The notes beneath the pieces were generated by a model. The model had not been told where the DNA came from and ran no database searches. It saw only the letters and a program-made list of their open reading frames with translations. A stretch of DNA of 37,774 nucleotides from Paludibacter sp. (GTDB lineage: Bacteria; Bacteroidota; Bacteroidia; Bacteroidales; Paludibacteraceae), in contig JAQTTH010000027.1 in NCBI GenBank assembly GCA_028710895.1, positions 1 to 37,774 of the forward strand, in the 5' to 3' direction. A program made the translations under genes and the position numbers. Shown piece by piece: positions 14,607-24,860 of this stretch; positions within the stretch are counted from its first letter, which is position 1, and the number at the start of each line of letters is the position of its first letter.

Positions 14607-15881
14607 CTAATTTAATTTGTTTTCGTCGTTGAAAAAATCGAAGAACCCCTTGCTCAGCTTTTCGCCCAACTTCCCTCTCCGGTTAATCTTAGGGGCTTTT
14701 TCGGGTTGCAATACCGTTACTTCAATCGGGTGCTCTTTCCGGTATTCGTGTGTCAGCAAAATGGTGCCGACCAACTGCGCATAAGCAGGGTCGTGAAACT
14801 TTTCGGGAGTACCATCGGCCAACCATTCGGAATGATCGCCAAAACGGGCATAAATACCTGTTTTCTCGGCAATGAAATCAATCATATTGTGCAACTTGGC
14901 ACCACCACCTGTAACGATGATTCCGGCTTCCAGTTGGAATGGAAGGTTCTTGATTACATTCACGATAGGTTGCATGATTTCGTCTAACCGTGCTTCGATG
15001 ATAGTAGCCAGGAATTTAGTAGAAATCTTCACCGGAGGATCTGCCTCTTCAACAGCCGCCACCTGAATATAAACAGGATCGTCCACCATCGATTCGAGCG
15101 CACATCCCTTCAGGCATTTCAATCGTTCGGCATTCAGCTCATTGATACCCAATTCCTGTATATCTTTCGTAATATTTTTGGCTCCCAGGGGCACTACCAG
15201 CAATTCCTGTAATACATCGTCGTGGTAAACAGCCAGCGTCGTTGTTGTTGCACCAAAGTTTATCAACGCACAACCAACTTCACGCTCCTGCTCTTCGGTA
15301 ACAACCGTTGAAATAGCCTCAACAGCCAACGGGGTATGTTCTAAAATAACGCCTCCGGTTCGGTCGAAACAACGCTCAATTTCCGACTTTACAATGGAAT
15401 TGGCATATACAATATTATAATTGGCTGTAATCTGAATAGCTGTTTGTCCAACCGGATCATCCAATCGCTTTCCATCCACATCGTACGAAGCGGGAATAAC
15501 CTGATAAACAGTTATCCCTTCCTTCGAAACCTTTTTCTCACACTCTTCCTGCATCTCAAGCAATAATTCATCAGTCACAATATTGGCTTTCCCCACAAAG
15601 CGACTTACCGAAACTGTTGCCAGTTTCATACTCTTGGCACATACACTAACCGAAATAGACGATATCTCGGGCAATTTGGCACTGTTTTTAATCAACTTCA
15701 ACAATTCTGTCACCTTGAATGATGCTCCGGTTGGCTTTTCAACTATCCCCCATTTTACATCATCCGACACTTTCGACTCATCTGAATATATTTTTACCGC
15801 GCCATTTTCAAGCACCTCGGCTGCCATCGCCGAAATACGAGTACTACCGAAATCAATCGCTATAAGTTTATTTGAAATCAT
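14607..15881 (-). CDS. ftsA: Cell division protein FtsA
   Basis: The actin-like ATPase that tethers FtsZ to the membrane and recruits later divisome proteins; 424 residues. The phosphate-1 motif IAIDFGSTRISA (about 7-18) and the late adenosine motif IIVTGGGAKL (about 318-327) are clear. The C-terminus ends in a basic amphipathic segment (KLGEKLSKGFFDFFNDENK) that serves as the membrane-targeting helix. Its start overlaps the ftsQ stop by 4 bases, so translation is coupled. The length is within the family range. Confidence 0.97.
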   Translation of the reverse strand: MISNKLIAIDFGSTRISAMAAEVLENGAVKIYSDESKVSDDVKWGIVEKPTGASFKVTELLKLIKNSAKLPEISSISVSVCAKSMKLATVSVSRFVGKANIVTDELLLEMQEECEKKVSKEGITVYQVIPASYDVDGKRLDDPVGQTAIQITANYNIVYANSIVKSEIERCFDRTGGVILEHTPLAVEAISTVVTEEQEREVGCALINFGATTTTLAVYHDDVLQELLVVPLGAKNITKDIQELGINELNAERLKCLKGCALESMVDDPVYIQVAAVEEADPPVKISTKFLATIIEARLDEIMQPIVNVIKNLPFQLEAGIIVTGGGAKLHNMIDFIAEKTGIYARFGDHSEWLADGTPEKFHDPAYAQLVGTILLTHEYRKEHPIEVTVLQPEKAPKINRRGKLGEKLSKGFFDFFNDENKLN

Positions 15882-16687
15882 AATTTTCTGGCAATTATAC
15901 TATCCTTTTTTTCAATACTATCTGTTACAATGGGTGTTTTCACGATAATGCCGGTTTTGTTACAAACAACCTGATCCTTGTATTCCAGATCAATCAGTTT
16001 ATACCTGTTCCAGCCTATCGTATTAAACCCGTTTACATAGAGTTTGTGCAATTTCTCAAGCTTCTTCTCATAATTGTCAAACGTTCCCAACAAAATAATG
16101 CCATCACCAACACGGGGAACGAGTTCAATCTTTTTATCATCCCGCACATTAATCTGTTCAATCTGAGCATTCCAGAAAGTGTTTTTCTCCAGGAATGTGA
16201 CAAAATCGAAGATGATGCCCGACGCCATCGTAACTGTTACATTTCCGGAAACAACCGGAACATAAGCCGCATAATTCTGCGAAACAGGCATTGGTTTACG
16301 GTCGGTATCAATGTAATAACTTCCTAACCCCACCACGCGCAGCTTCGGACAACGTTGCTGCAATTTAATAAATACAACTCCCGACGGAGTTTTATAACAC
16401 TCAACGGTTTTAATCATTGGGTTTTTGTGCAAAGCCACTTCGATATTCTCCGTGCTGATATACTTTATCGTCTTCCCCACCGGGTTCAGATTATTTTCTT
16501 CCAGTATCCGGGCAACATCCTGCTGATTAATCAGCTGCGCTTTATCACCATCATTGAAAATAATTTCCAGTTTATGGCAAACATTTTCCTTATCAGTTCC
16601 CGAAAAATACCACAACGAATACACAAGATACCCCAACACCAATGAAGTAAAAAAAGCTATCAATATGTATTTCCACACAGGTTTCAT
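15878..16687 (-). CDS. ftsQ: Cell division protein FtsQ
   Basis: A bitopic divisome protein of 269 residues: a short cytoplasmic start, one membrane helix (about 7-28, ILIAFFTSLVLGYLVYSLWYF) and a periplasmic part. The region about 35-105 corresponds to the POTRA domain, followed by the beta domain with KLYVNGFNTIGWNRYKLIDL. Sequence identity in this family is low, so the call rests on topology, size and position between murC and ftsA. The stop codon overlaps the start of ftsA by 4 bases. No ddl or murB gene intervenes, as is usual for this phylum. Confidence 0.93.
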   Translation of the reverse strand: MKPVWKYILIAFFTSLVLGYLVYSLWYFSGTDKENVCHKLEIIFNDGDKAQLINQQDVARILEENNLNPVGKTIKYISTENIEVALHKNPMIKTVECYKTPSGVVFIKLQQRCPKLRVVGLGSYYIDTDRKPMPVSQNYAAYVPVVSGNVTVTMASGIIFDFVTFLEKNTFWNAQIEQINVRDDKKIELVPRVGDGIILLGTFDNYEKKLEKLHKLYVNGFNTIGWNRYKLIDLEYKDQVVCNKTGIIVKTPIVTDSIEKKDSIIARKL

Positions 16688-16728
16688 CTTTTGTTTTTAA
16701 TTATCAATTTCCAATTTGTAATTGAGAA

Positions 16729-18108
16729 TTATTTCAGGGCTGCCTTTTTCAGTTGTTCCTTAATAAGCGGCACCATTTTATCGATGTCGCCGGCGCCAAA
16801 TGTCACCAGAATATCCAAATCCCTATCTTCCAGCAAAGGTAATAGATTTTCCTTCGGGCACAATTGTTTGTTTTTCAGTTTAACATCCCTTAAAATAAGG
16901 TTCGAATCCACTCCTTCGATTGGTAATTCGCGTGCCGGATAAATATCAAGCAATATCAATTCGTCCAGTTGCGACAAAGCATCAGCAAAATCGGTTGCAA
17001 AATCGCGGGTTCGTGTATAAAGATGCGGCTGAAAAATGCCTGTAATTTTACGGTCGGGATACAAATTCCGGATAGACGAAATACTGGCTTTCAGTTCGCT
17101 TGGATGATGCGCATAATCGTCCATGTAAACCGTTTTATCCGACTTGTACACCACATTAAAGCGGCGATAAATTCCGGAGAAAGAAGAGATACCCGTACGA
17201 ATTTCCTCGTTCGTAACCCCGTTCAACCAGGCCAATGCCATGGCTGCAACACTGTTCTCCACATTAATACGAACCGGTACGCCCAAACGAACATCGGAAA
17301 TACGATCGGTTGGCGTCACAAAATCGAAATGAATTTCGCCTTTTACAGTACGTATGTTTTCGGCACAAAAATCGCCTCCTTCGTCCATCGAATAGCTGAA
17401 ACACTTCACCCCTTTTTGCAACTGCGGCACCACATCAATTCCTTTACGCATAATCAAAGCACCACCGGGGCGAATGAGCGACGTAAAGTGTTCAAAACTT
17501 TCGCGGAAAGCCTCTGCCGTTCCGTATATATCCAAATGATCGGGATCAGCCGATGTAATAACCGCCATGTAAGGCGAAAGTTGGTGAAACGAGCGGTCGT
17601 ATTCGTCGGCTTCAATCACCACCAGATTACTTTCGGCCGACAACAATAAATTGGTGTTATAATTATTGGCTATTCCTCCCAAAAAAGCATTGCACGACAC
17701 CTGCGATTGATACAGCAGGTGTGCGGTAATGGTTGAAGTAGTTGTTTTTCCGTGGGTTCCGGCAATACAAATCCCTTTGCTTTCGCGGGTGATATTGCCC
17801 AACAACTGAGCCCGTTTAAGTATATTGAAATTATTTTCCTGAAAGTACTTCAGCTGCGGGTGATCCTGAGGGATAGCCGGAGTAAGTACTACCAGCGTAT
17901 TTTCCACATTTAGGTACCTGGCAGGAATCTGATCGACAGCTTCGTTAAAACAGATACTGAGACCTTCCGACTGCAAATCGGCAGTAAGCTTCGTCTCGGT
18001 TTTGTCGTAACCGGCCACCTGAAAGCCCTTTGTATGAAAATAGCGTGCCAACGCACTCATGCCAATCCCACCAATTCCCAGAAAATAATATTGCGTAAAC
18101 TTCTTCAT
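16729..18108 (-). CDS. murC: UDP-N-acetylmuramate--L-alanine ligase
   Basis: This enzyme adds L-alanine to UDP-MurNAc, the first amino acid of the stem peptide, using ATP; 459 residues, cytoplasmic. The N-terminal Rossmann domain shows GIGGIGMSALA (11-21). The ATP loop GTHGKTT is at 117-123, the central catalytic signature VIEADEYDRSF is near 184-194, and the C-terminal domain includes DDYAHHPSE. All expected parts are present and the length is normal. It follows murG with an AT-rich 88-base spacer. Confidence 0.98.
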   Translation of the reverse strand: MKKFTQYYFLGIGGIGMSALARYFHTKGFQVAGYDKTETKLTADLQSEGLSICFNEAVDQIPARYLNVENTLVVLTPAIPQDHPQLKYFQENNFNILKRAQLLGNITRESKGICIAGTHGKTTTSTITAHLLYQSQVSCNAFLGGIANNYNTNLLLSAESNLVVIEADEYDRSFHQLSPYMAVITSADPDHLDIYGTAEAFRESFEHFTSLIRPGGALIMRKGIDVVPQLQKGVKCFSYSMDEGGDFCAENIRTVKGEIHFDFVTPTDRISDVRLGVPVRINVENSVAAMALAWLNGVTNEEIRTGISSFSGIYRRFNVVYKSDKTVYMDDYAHHPSELKASISSIRNLYPDRKITGIFQPHLYTRTRDFATDFADALSQLDELILLDIYPARELPIEGVDSNLILRDVKLKNKQLCPKENLLPLLEDRDLDILVTFGAGDIDKMVPLIKEQLKKAALK

Positions 18109-18111
18109 CTA

Positions 18112-18196
18112 AATACAATTTCCAATTTTTAAATTATCAATTGCCAATTATTTCAAACCAATGCTCCTAAGCTAATTGGAAATTAATAATTGGTAA
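18112..18196. repeat. AT-rich imperfect inverted spacer between murG and murC
   Basis: Copies of CAATTTCCAATT-like sequence on one side face AATTGGAAATTAATAATTGG on the other, giving an imperfect hairpin. Related AATTATCAATTTCCAATT sequence fills the murC-ftsQ spacer near 16692-16725, so a shared spacer repeat is likely. Confidence 0.5.
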
Positions 18197-19297
18197 TTAA
18201 ACAATCAGCTTCAATATCTCACTCGCTATTCTGTCAGCCGAATCCATTTCAGCCAGTTTCAGTATGTTTTCACTCAGTTTTTTCAGTTCTGCGTCATCCT
18301 GAATCAATTCCAGGGCTTTATCCAGCAATTGTTCTTTGGCATCCACATCTTTAATCAAAATGGCTGCATCTTTCCGTACAAGTGCTAAGGCATTCTGAGT
18401 TTGATGATCTTCGGCTACATTGGGTGAAGGAACCAGAATAACCGGTTTACCCAACAAACAAAGTTCCGAAATAGAACTTGCTCCTGCACGCGAAATCACA
18501 AGGTCGGCAATGGAATAAGCCAAATCCATACGCGAAACAAAGTCGGTTACAACCAACCCGCTTGCAGTGAAACAATGGCATGCCATGCGGGCATCCTTGA
18601 TATAAAATTTGCCTGTTTGCCAAATCACCTGAATATCCTTTGCCCGGGCTATCTTGTTTAATCCGGCCGTAATACTTTGATTAATTGTACGCGCTCCAAG
18701 ACTACCTCCTACAACCAGAATTGTTTTTTTGGTCGGATCAAGTTTGAAGAATTCGTAGGCTTCTTCGGTCTTTGCTTTTACCGAAAATAAATCCTGTCGA
18801 ACCGGATTACCTGTTAGTATTATTTTATCTTTCGGGAAAAAGCGATCCATGCCATCGTAAGCTACACAAATGCGGGAAGCTCTTTTAGCCAACAATTTGT
18901 TGGTCACTCCCGCATACGAATTTTGTTCCTGCAAAACGGTTGGCACACCCAATGCCGAAGCAGCACGAAGTGTTGGAGCACTTGCATACCCACCTACTCC
19001 AATAGCAACATCCGGTTTGAAATTGCGAATGATTTTACGGGCCAATGTCAGGCTTTTAAATAAATCCAGCAACACTTTCACGTTGCGGAACATATTTTTT
19101 CTGTCAAAACCGCTTACAGGCAAGCCTTCGATAGGATAACCGGCTGCCGGCACCCGTTCCATTTCCATACGACCCAATGCGCCTACAAACAGGATATCAG
19201 CATCGGGTAGTTGTTTTTTCAAGGCATTAGCGATACTGATAGCCGGGAAAATATGCCCCCCTGTACCTCCACCGCTTATTATAAATTTACGTTTCAT
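18197..19297 (-). CDS. murG: UDP-GlcNAc:undecaprenyl-PP-MurNAc-pentapeptide GlcNAc transferase
   Basis: A membrane-associated GT28-family enzyme of 366 residues. It converts lipid I to lipid II on the cytoplasmic face. The N-terminal glycine loop GGGTGGHIFPA (8-18) binds the lipid pyrophosphate. Further family motifs are GVGGYASAPTL (about 101-111), the VVGGSLGARTIN loop (about 196-207), the UDP-GlcNAc-binding ISRAGASSISELCLLGKP stretch (about 263-280), and DHQTQNA. The upstream spacer contains a convincing internal promoter, so murG and later genes may be expressed separately from the front of the operon. Confidence 0.98.
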   Translation of the reverse strand: MKRKFIISGGGTGGHIFPAISIANALKKQLPDADILFVGALGRMEMERVPAAGYPIEGLPVSGFDRKNMFRNVKVLLDLFKSLTLARKIIRNFKPDVAIGVGGYASAPTLRAASALGVPTVLQEQNSYAGVTNKLLAKRASRICVAYDGMDRFFPKDKIILTGNPVRQDLFSVKAKTEEAYEFFKLDPTKKTILVVGGSLGARTINQSITAGLNKIARAKDIQVIWQTGKFYIKDARMACHCFTASGLVVTDFVSRMDLAYSIADLVISRAGASSISELCLLGKPVILVPSPNVAEDHQTQNALALVRKDAAILIKDVDAKEQLLDKALELIQDDAELKKLSENILKLAEMDSADRIASEILKLIV

Positions 19298-19415
19298 GTG
19301 TTCATTTTTATTTTTTAGTTAGTTGTCACATGGAACTCGCAATGAACATGGTCTTTGGTTTAAACATCTGTTTTAATGCTCGTTTCATATTTTTATTGTT
19401 CGATAATTGTTCCAT

Positions 19416-19445
19416 CTATTTTTGTCGGATTCCCTACAAAAATAG
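19416..19445 (-). promoter_or_regulatory. 10-bp inverted repeat in the murG leader
   Basis: CTATTTTTGT (19416-19425) and ACAAAAATAG (19436-19445) are perfect complements with a 10-nt loop. One arm contains the predicted -7 box of the murG promoter, so the palindrome may be a regulator site rather than an RNA hairpin. Confidence 0.4.
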
Positions 19446-19467
19446 GTAAAAAATAAGGATTTACAAA
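19437..19467 (-). promoter_or_regulatory. Internal promoter for murG and downstream genes
   Basis: On the minus strand this reads TTTG (19464-19467), then exactly 19 bases, then TATTTTTG (19437-19444). It matches the Bacteroidota primary sigma-factor consensus fully. The TTTG overlaps the last codons of ftsW. The leader to murG would be about 130 nt. Confidence 0.6.
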
Positions 19468-20693
19468 CTCTCTAATTCAACCACCGGAAGATTCTCATCC
19501 GGATGTGCCGGGGCTTCTTCTTCGTATGCCGGTTCTTCTTTTATTTGACGTGTAATGCCTAAAATAATTCCAAAATAAATACAGGTAATTAATATCGAAG
19601 TACCTCCCCTGCTTATCAAAGGCAATGGTTGTCCGGTTACCGGAATCAGGCTGGTTGCTACCGACATATTGATAAATGTCTGAATAACAATCATGAGCGA
19701 AAGACCGATTACGAGTATTGCCGGAAACACCGAGGAACAGGTAGTGGCTATTCTTCCCGCCCGGAAGAGCAGAATCAGATACAAAACTATGACAAAGACT
19801 CCACCGATTAATCCCATTTCCTCAACAATGATGGCATAGATAAAATCGGAATAAGCCTGTGGCAGGAAATCCCGTTCAATGCTGTTACCGGGCATTACAC
19901 CAACAACTCCACCGCGGGCAATGGCAATACGACCGTGCTGCACCTGACGATTTTCGTCGGTAATACTGTATTTTGTTTTATCGTCTTTTTTCTCTGTTTT
20001 ATAGCGGTCGATACGTCCAACCCAGGTATAAGCCCGGTCGAACATTTTGGGCATTGATTCTTTGGGAATAGCTTTTACTACTCCAAACCCGAGAACCAGC
20101 ATCAACACCAGTGAAGCTGCCAATAATCCCAGTCGTTTCAACGAAACACGCCCGATAAACATCATGATAAAAACCACAACGAACAAAATGAAAGCCGTAG
20201 AAAAGTTCTCAACAAGAATCAGCGGACAAATTACAGCCAGCATGATCATCGTATTCCAGAAATAAATCCGCTCGTCGTGTTTATTATCCTTAATGCGCGA
20301 TATAAAATCGGCTGCCACAATAATAACCGAAAGCTTCGCCAGTTCGGATGGTTGAAACTGCACACCACCAATCACCAACCAGCGGGTAGCGTCATTGGCA
20401 CTTTGTCCCCTGAAAAGTACCCAAATCAATGTCAGAAGCGACAACAACAAACCCAGGTACGAAAAAATACGAATGTAACGGTATGGAATCAAATGAACTC
20501 CAAAAGCAATCAAAGCACCTCCTGTCAGAAACGCTACGTGGCGCAACATAGGCGCCGCATGATTGCTTGCTTTGTAGGCCAACGTACTCGAAGCACTATA
20601 CATTTCGATGGACGAAAGTATGCACAAACCGATAAACACAATCCAGAGGGTTGCGTCACCTTTCAAATATTTCTTGAGTAAATTTTCCATCAT
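19461..20693 (-). CDS. ftsW: Septal peptidoglycan glycosyltransferase FtsW
   Basis: A SEDS-family membrane polymerase of 410 residues that builds septal glycan together with FtsI. About ten hydrophobic helices are visible. The family motifs include FQPSELAKL (about 112-120), the NSIERDFLPQAYSDFIYAIIVEE segment in parts (about 262-284, with the functional YSDFI and EE), and PLISRGGTS near 357. A charged loop of about 30 residues (RIDRYKTEKKDDKTKYS) before the NSIERDFLPQA motif is a feature of Bacteroidota proteins. A second Met directly follows the first, so the start may be one codon later. Confidence 0.96.
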   Translation of the reverse strand: MMENLLKKYLKGDATLWIVFIGLCILSSIEMYSASSTLAYKASNHAAPMLRHVAFLTGGALIAFGVHLIPYRYIRIFSYLGLLLSLLTLIWVLFRGQSANDATRWLVIGGVQFQPSELAKLSVIIVAADFISRIKDNKHDERIYFWNTMIMLAVICPLILVENFSTAFILFVVVFIMMFIGRVSLKRLGLLAASLVLMLVLGFGVVKAIPKESMPKMFDRAYTWVGRIDRYKTEKKDDKTKYSITDENRQVQHGRIAIARGGVVGVMPGNSIERDFLPQAYSDFIYAIIVEEMGLIGGVFVIVLYLILLFRAGRIATTCSSVFPAILVIGLSLMIVIQTFINMSVATSLIPVTGQPLPLISRGGTSILITCIYFGIILGITRQIKEEPAYEEEAPAHPDENLPVVELESL

Positions 20694-20722
20694 TCAACTT
20701 TTAATTGTGAACTATCAACTAA

Positions 20723-22057
20723 TTAAAGGTTTCTCACACAACTTTTAAATTGCCGGCCTCTGTCTTCGTAGTTCTGAAACAAATCAAAGCTGGCACAACA
20801 GGGCGAAAGCAATACGCTATCACCGTCACTTGCTGCTTCGTAAGCTGCTTTTACAGCATCTTCCATCGATTGTACATCAATGATATTAGCTACTTTGCCA
20901 TCAAAGAATGCATGCAAAGGCGCATTATCAAGACCCATAAAAATCAAGGCCTTTACCTTATCGCGAACAAGTTCTTCAATTTCCGAATAATCGTTTCCTT
21001 TATCTGTTCCACCCAAAATCAATACTACAGGCGTTTTCATACTCTGAAGGGCATACCAGCAAGAATTGACGTTCGTGGCCTTTGAATCGTTTATATACCG
21101 CACATTGCGCACAGTAGCAACATATTCCAACCGGTGTTCAACACCCTGAAAATCCTGTAACGACTGACGGATACTCTCTTTTCTAACATTCACAATAGAG
21201 GCAGCCAAACCCGCTGCCATTGAATTGTAGGTATTGTGCATACCCTGCAATGCTAATTCTGATGTTGGCATAGTAAATAGAGATTTTAAAGTTTGTATGA
21301 TTAATTCATCATTTTCAATGAAAGCTTTTGCCTTTTCCGAACGCTCCAGTGCGAAAGGATACATGGCAGACTGGATATTGCGTTTCGCCAGTTCAGCCTT
21401 AATGACAGGGTCATTGTCCCAGAAAATAAAGGTGTCTTCAGCCGTTTGATTTTGCGTAATGCGGAATTTCGAATCCACATAATTCTGGAAATTATACTCG
21501 TATCTATCCAAATGATCGGGCGTAATATTCAACAAAATGGCAATGTCAGCTTTAAATTCATTCATTCCATCCAACTGAAAACTACTCAGTTCAACCACAT
21601 AATAGTCGAAATTATCTGTTGCAACCTGCAAAGCCAGACTTTGTCCTACATTGCCTGCCAATCCAACATTTAATCCTGCATCTTTCAGAATGTGGTAAAC
21701 CAGCATCGTTGTGGTAGTTTTACCATTGCTTCCTGTTATACAAATCATTTTTGCTTTCGTATAACGACCGGCAAACTCAATTTCAGAAATTACAGGAGTT
21801 CCAAGTGAGTGAAGCTTCTTGATTAATGGTGCTTTGTCCGGAATTCCGGGGCTTTTGATAATTTCATCAGCATTCAGTATCAACTCCTCTGTATGTTGCT
21901 TTTCCTCCCAGGCAATTTCATGTTTATCGAGCAGGGCCTTGTATTCGGGTTTAATTTCCGACAAATCGGACAGAAAAACCTCAAAACCCTGTTTCTTAGC
22001 CAGTACAGCTGCACCGGCACCACTTTCGCCACCACCTAAAATCACGATTCGTTTCAT
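20723..22057 (-). CDS. murD: UDP-N-acetylmuramoyl-L-alanine--D-glutamate ligase
   Basis: This ligase adds D-glutamate to UDP-MurNAc-L-Ala; 444 residues. The N-terminal Rossmann loop is LGGGESGAGAA (7-17) and the ATP loop GSNGKTT is at 109-115. Central SSFQLDGM (about 157-164) and NITPDHLDRY (about 177-186) motifs are present. The C-terminal domain has YINDSKATN (about 305-313) and ends with LSPCCASFDLFQNYEDRGRQ as in the family, shown here as recognised signature. It lies 7 bases after mraY and 29 bases before ftsW. Confidence 0.98.
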   Translation of the reverse strand: MKRIVILGGGESGAGAAVLAKKQGFEVFLSDLSEIKPEYKALLDKHEIAWEEKQHTEELILNADEIIKSPGIPDKAPLIKKLHSLGTPVISEIEFAGRYTKAKMICITGSNGKTTTTMLVYHILKDAGLNVGLAGNVGQSLALQVATDNFDYYVVELSSFQLDGMNEFKADIAILLNITPDHLDRYEYNFQNYVDSKFRITQNQTAEDTFIFWDNDPVIKAELAKRNIQSAMYPFALERSEKAKAFIENDELIIQTLKSLFTMPTSELALQGMHNTYNSMAAGLAASIVNVRKESIRQSLQDFQGVEHRLEYVATVRNVRYINDSKATNVNSCWYALQSMKTPVVLILGGTDKGNDYSEIEELVRDKVKALIFMGLDNAPLHAFFDGKVANIIDVQSMEDAVKAAYEAASDGDSVLLSPCCASFDLFQNYEDRGRQFKSCVRNL

Positions 22058-22064
22058 AGATTTT

Positions 22065-23333
22065 TTATCTGATTTTCAATGTAATAATTGTCACCGCAGC
22101 TAATATAATCCCAACAATCCAAAACCGTATAACAATTCTTGATTCGGGCATTGCCTGTATCGGGCGTTGAAACAGAGCCACAATGCCTGAATTACCCGGT
22201 TTTTGATAGTGATGATGAAGGGGAGCCATTTTAAACATCCGGCGTCCTTCGCCAAAGCGTCGTTTTGTAAACTTGAAATATCCCACTTGCAAAACTACCG
22301 ACAAGTTTTCGACAATGAACACACCGCACAAAATCGGGATCAACAATTCTTTGTGAATGGCCAACGCAAAAACCGAAATAATACCACCCAAGGTCAAACT
22401 TCCTGTATCGCCCATAAACACTTGTGCCGGGAATGCATTGTACCAAAGGAAGCCAATTGTTGCACCAATAAATGCACCTGCAAACACAAGCAACTCACCT
22501 GTTCCGGGTAAATACATGATATTCAGATAACCGGAATAATTTAAATTACCCGACACATAAGCCAATATCCCCAGAATAACCCCGATAATAGCAGAAGATC
22601 CTGTAGCCAATCCATCCAATCCATCAGTCAGGTTAGCTCCGTTTGAAATGGCAGTTACAATGAAAATTGCAACAAAAACAAACAAAATCCAACCGTATTT
22701 TTGAGCATTGGCACCCGCCCATTTAAAGGCATCGGCATAATCCAGGTTATTATTTTTGAAGAACGGAATAGTCGTTTTGGTCGATTTCACATCTTTCTTA
22801 GCGTAAGAAACACTTTCAACACGTTGGGTAGTAACACCTTTTACTTCAATATTCTCACGAATAACTGCACTGGGACTCAAATACATGGTCATACCAACAA
22901 TTAATCCCAAACCAACCTGACCAACAATTTTAAAACGACCACTCAAGCCTTCTTTATTTTTCAGGAACACCTTGATATAATCATCCAAAAATCCAATCAG
23001 CCCTAACCATACAGTAGTTATCAGCATCAGAATGATATAAATATTCGTCAGATTTGCCAGAAAAAGCGTTGGCACCAAAATGGCAATAATGATAATGATA
23101 CCACCCATTGTTGGAGTTCCTTTTTTGCTCATTTGTCCTTCCAGACCCAAATCGCGAATTGTTTCGCCAATCTGTTTTTTCTGCAAATAATCAATTATCC
23201 GGCGTCCAAGCATAGTCGAAAGCAATAGCGCCAAAATAAACGCCAAACCCGTTCGGAACGAAATATAATTGAACAAGTGTGCTCCCGGAAAAGTAAATAT
23301 ATTCTCTAAATATCTGAATAAATGGTACAGCAT
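22065..23333 (-). CDS. mraY: Phospho-N-acetylmuramoyl-pentapeptide transferase MraY
   Basis: A polytopic enzyme of 422 residues. It transfers phospho-MurNAc-pentapeptide to undecaprenyl phosphate, forming lipid I. The catalytic aspartates are visible in GFLDDYIKV (about 113-121), [12 protein letters not shown] (about 233-244) and [12 protein letters not shown] (about 309-320). The HHH-containing [12 protein letters not shown] (about 371-382) follows. The protein is about 60 residues longer than the E. coli enzyme because of an inserted loop around 155-200 ([18 protein letters not shown]), a known trait of Bacteroidota enzymes. Spacing to murD is 7 bases. Confidence 0.98.
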   Translation of the reverse strand: MLYHLFRYLENIFTFPGAHLFNYISFRTGLAFILALLLSTMLGRRIIDYLQKKQIGETIRDLGLEGQMSKKGTPTMGGIIIIIAILVPTLFLANLTNIYIILMLITTVWLGLIGFLDDYIKVFLKNKEGLSGRFKIVGQVGLGLIVGMTMYLSPSAVIRENIEVKGVTTQRVESVSYAKKDVKSTKTTIPFFKNNNLDYADAFKWAGANAQKYGWILFVFVAIFIVTAISNGANLTDGLDGLATGSSAIIGVILGILAYVSGNLNYSGYLNIMYLPGTGELLVFAGAFIGATIGFLWYNAFPAQVFMGDTGSLTLGGIISVFALAIHKELLIPILCGVFIVENLSVVLQVGYFKFTKRRFGEGRRMFKMAPLHHHYQKPGNSGIVALFQRPIQAMPESRIVIRFWIVGIILAAVTIITLKIR

Positions 23334-23381
23334 AATCGTATGGTTTTAGTTTGCAATCGTGATGTTTTATTGTTTTCAATA

Positions 23382-24839
23382 TTAATTAAAGCACTCTCTG
23401 ACAATTTCTTTGTCGTCGAAATGATGTTTTACTCCCTGAATTATCTGATAATCCTCATGACCTTTACCGGCAACCAGAACCACATCGCCCGGTTGTGCCA
23501 ATGCACAAGCTGTTCGTATGGCTTCTCTTCGGTCGACAATGGTTAGACTTTTTGCTTTATCAACCACATCCAGTCCGGCTAACATATCATTTAAAATATC
23601 CTGAGGTTCTTCAAAACGCGGATTATCCGAAGTTAGTATCGCTTTCCAGCTTCCATTTACCGCCTCGCGGGCCATCATCGGGCGTTTCCCCTTGTCGCGA
23701 TTACCGCCACAACCAACCACCGTAATCAATCGCCCGTTTCCCTGTAAAATCTGGTTGATGGTACCGATAACATTATTCAAAGCATCGGGCGTATGAGCAT
23801 AGTCTACAATGGCTGTATAACCCGAAGGTGCATGCAGCGTTTCGAACCTACCCGAAACAGAATGCAATGAACTAATAATACGCAATACTTCCATTTCATC
23901 CTGTTCCAACAATACTGCCGTTCCGAAAACAGCCGATAAGTTGCTGGCATTGAATTTTCCAATAAATGAAACATTCACCTCTTTATCGTTCATATCGAGC
24001 ATCATTCCTTCAAATCCATGTTCCAGAATTCGTGTTTTGAAATCAGCCATCGAACGAAGCGAGTAGGTATATTTTTTCGCTTTCGTGTTCTGAAGCATTA
24101 CCAATCCGTTTTTATCGTCGGCATTAGTTAGCGCAAAAGCATTTGACGAAAGCTCATCGAAAAATTGTTTTTTGGCTTTCAGATAGTTTTCAAAAGTCAG
24201 GTGATAATCAATGTGATCGCGGGTGATATTGGTGAAAACTCCTCCATCAAATTCCAATCCGGCAATCCGGCGTTGATCTACCGAATGCGAACTAACCTCC
24301 ATAAAAGCATATTCACAACCGGCATCAACCATTTGTTTCAATAACTCATTCAACGCCAAGGCATCGGGAGTAGTATGCGTTGCCTCAACAGCTACATCAT
24401 CCACATAATTGCAAACGGTTGATAATAAACCTGATTTATGACCCAACTGACGAAATAGTTGATACAGTAAGGTGGCAATAGTGGTTTTCCCATTCGTTCC
24501 GGTAACACCAACCAAAATCATACTGGAAGAAGGAAAACCGTACCAGGCCGAAGCCATTTTACCTAATGCATCCGAGCTATTATCTACCTTTACATAGGTA
24601 ACGTCCGGGTGAATTTCTGCCGGAATTTCTTCGCAAACAATAGCCACAGCACCTTTTTCGATAGACATTGAAATATATTGATGCCCATCGGAAGCAGTAC
24701 CACGGGTAGCAACAAATACGCTTCCCTTTTCTACTTTCCGTGAATCAAACTGAATGTTTTCAATGTTGATTTCGATCTCTCCAATTGTTTTTTGCAAAAT
24801 CACATTTTGCAATATATCTGCTAAAATCATATTCGTCAA
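23382..24839 (-). CDS. murE: UDP-MurNAc-tripeptide synthetase, meso-diaminopimelate type
   Basis: This ligase adds the third stem-peptide residue; 485 residues. The ATP loop GTNGKTT is at 114-120, the [12 protein letters not shown] substrate loop at 156-167 and the carbamylated-lysine segment KAKKQFF near 221-227. The specificity motif is DNPR (405-408), which selects meso-diaminopimelate rather than lysine, so the wall is predicted to be of mDAP type. The frame starts with MTNM, so translation may begin at either Met. It lies 21 bases after ftsI. Confidence 0.98.
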   Translation of the reverse strand: MTNMILADILQNVILQKTIGEIEINIENIQFDSRKVEKGSVFVATRGTASDGHQYISMSIEKGAVAIVCEEIPAEIHPDVTYVKVDNSSDALGKMASAWYGFPSSSMILVGVTGTNGKTTIATLLYQLFRQLGHKSGLLSTVCNYVDDVAVEATHTTPDALALNELLKQMVDAGCEYAFMEVSSHSVDQRRIAGLEFDGGVFTNITRDHIDYHLTFENYLKAKKQFFDELSSNAFALTNADDKNGLVMLQNTKAKKYTYSLRSMADFKTRILEHGFEGMMLDMNDKEVNVSFIGKFNASNLSAVFGTAVLLEQDEMEVLRIISSLHSVSGRFETLHAPSGYTAIVDYAHTPDALNNVIGTINQILQGNGRLITVVGCGGNRDKGKRPMMAREAVNGSWKAILTSDNPRFEEPQDILNDMLAGLDVVDKAKSLTIVDRREAIRTACALAQPGDVVLVAGKGHEDYQIIQGVKHHFDDKEIVRECFN

Positions 24840-24860
24840 TTTTGGTTTTATAAAATTGAT

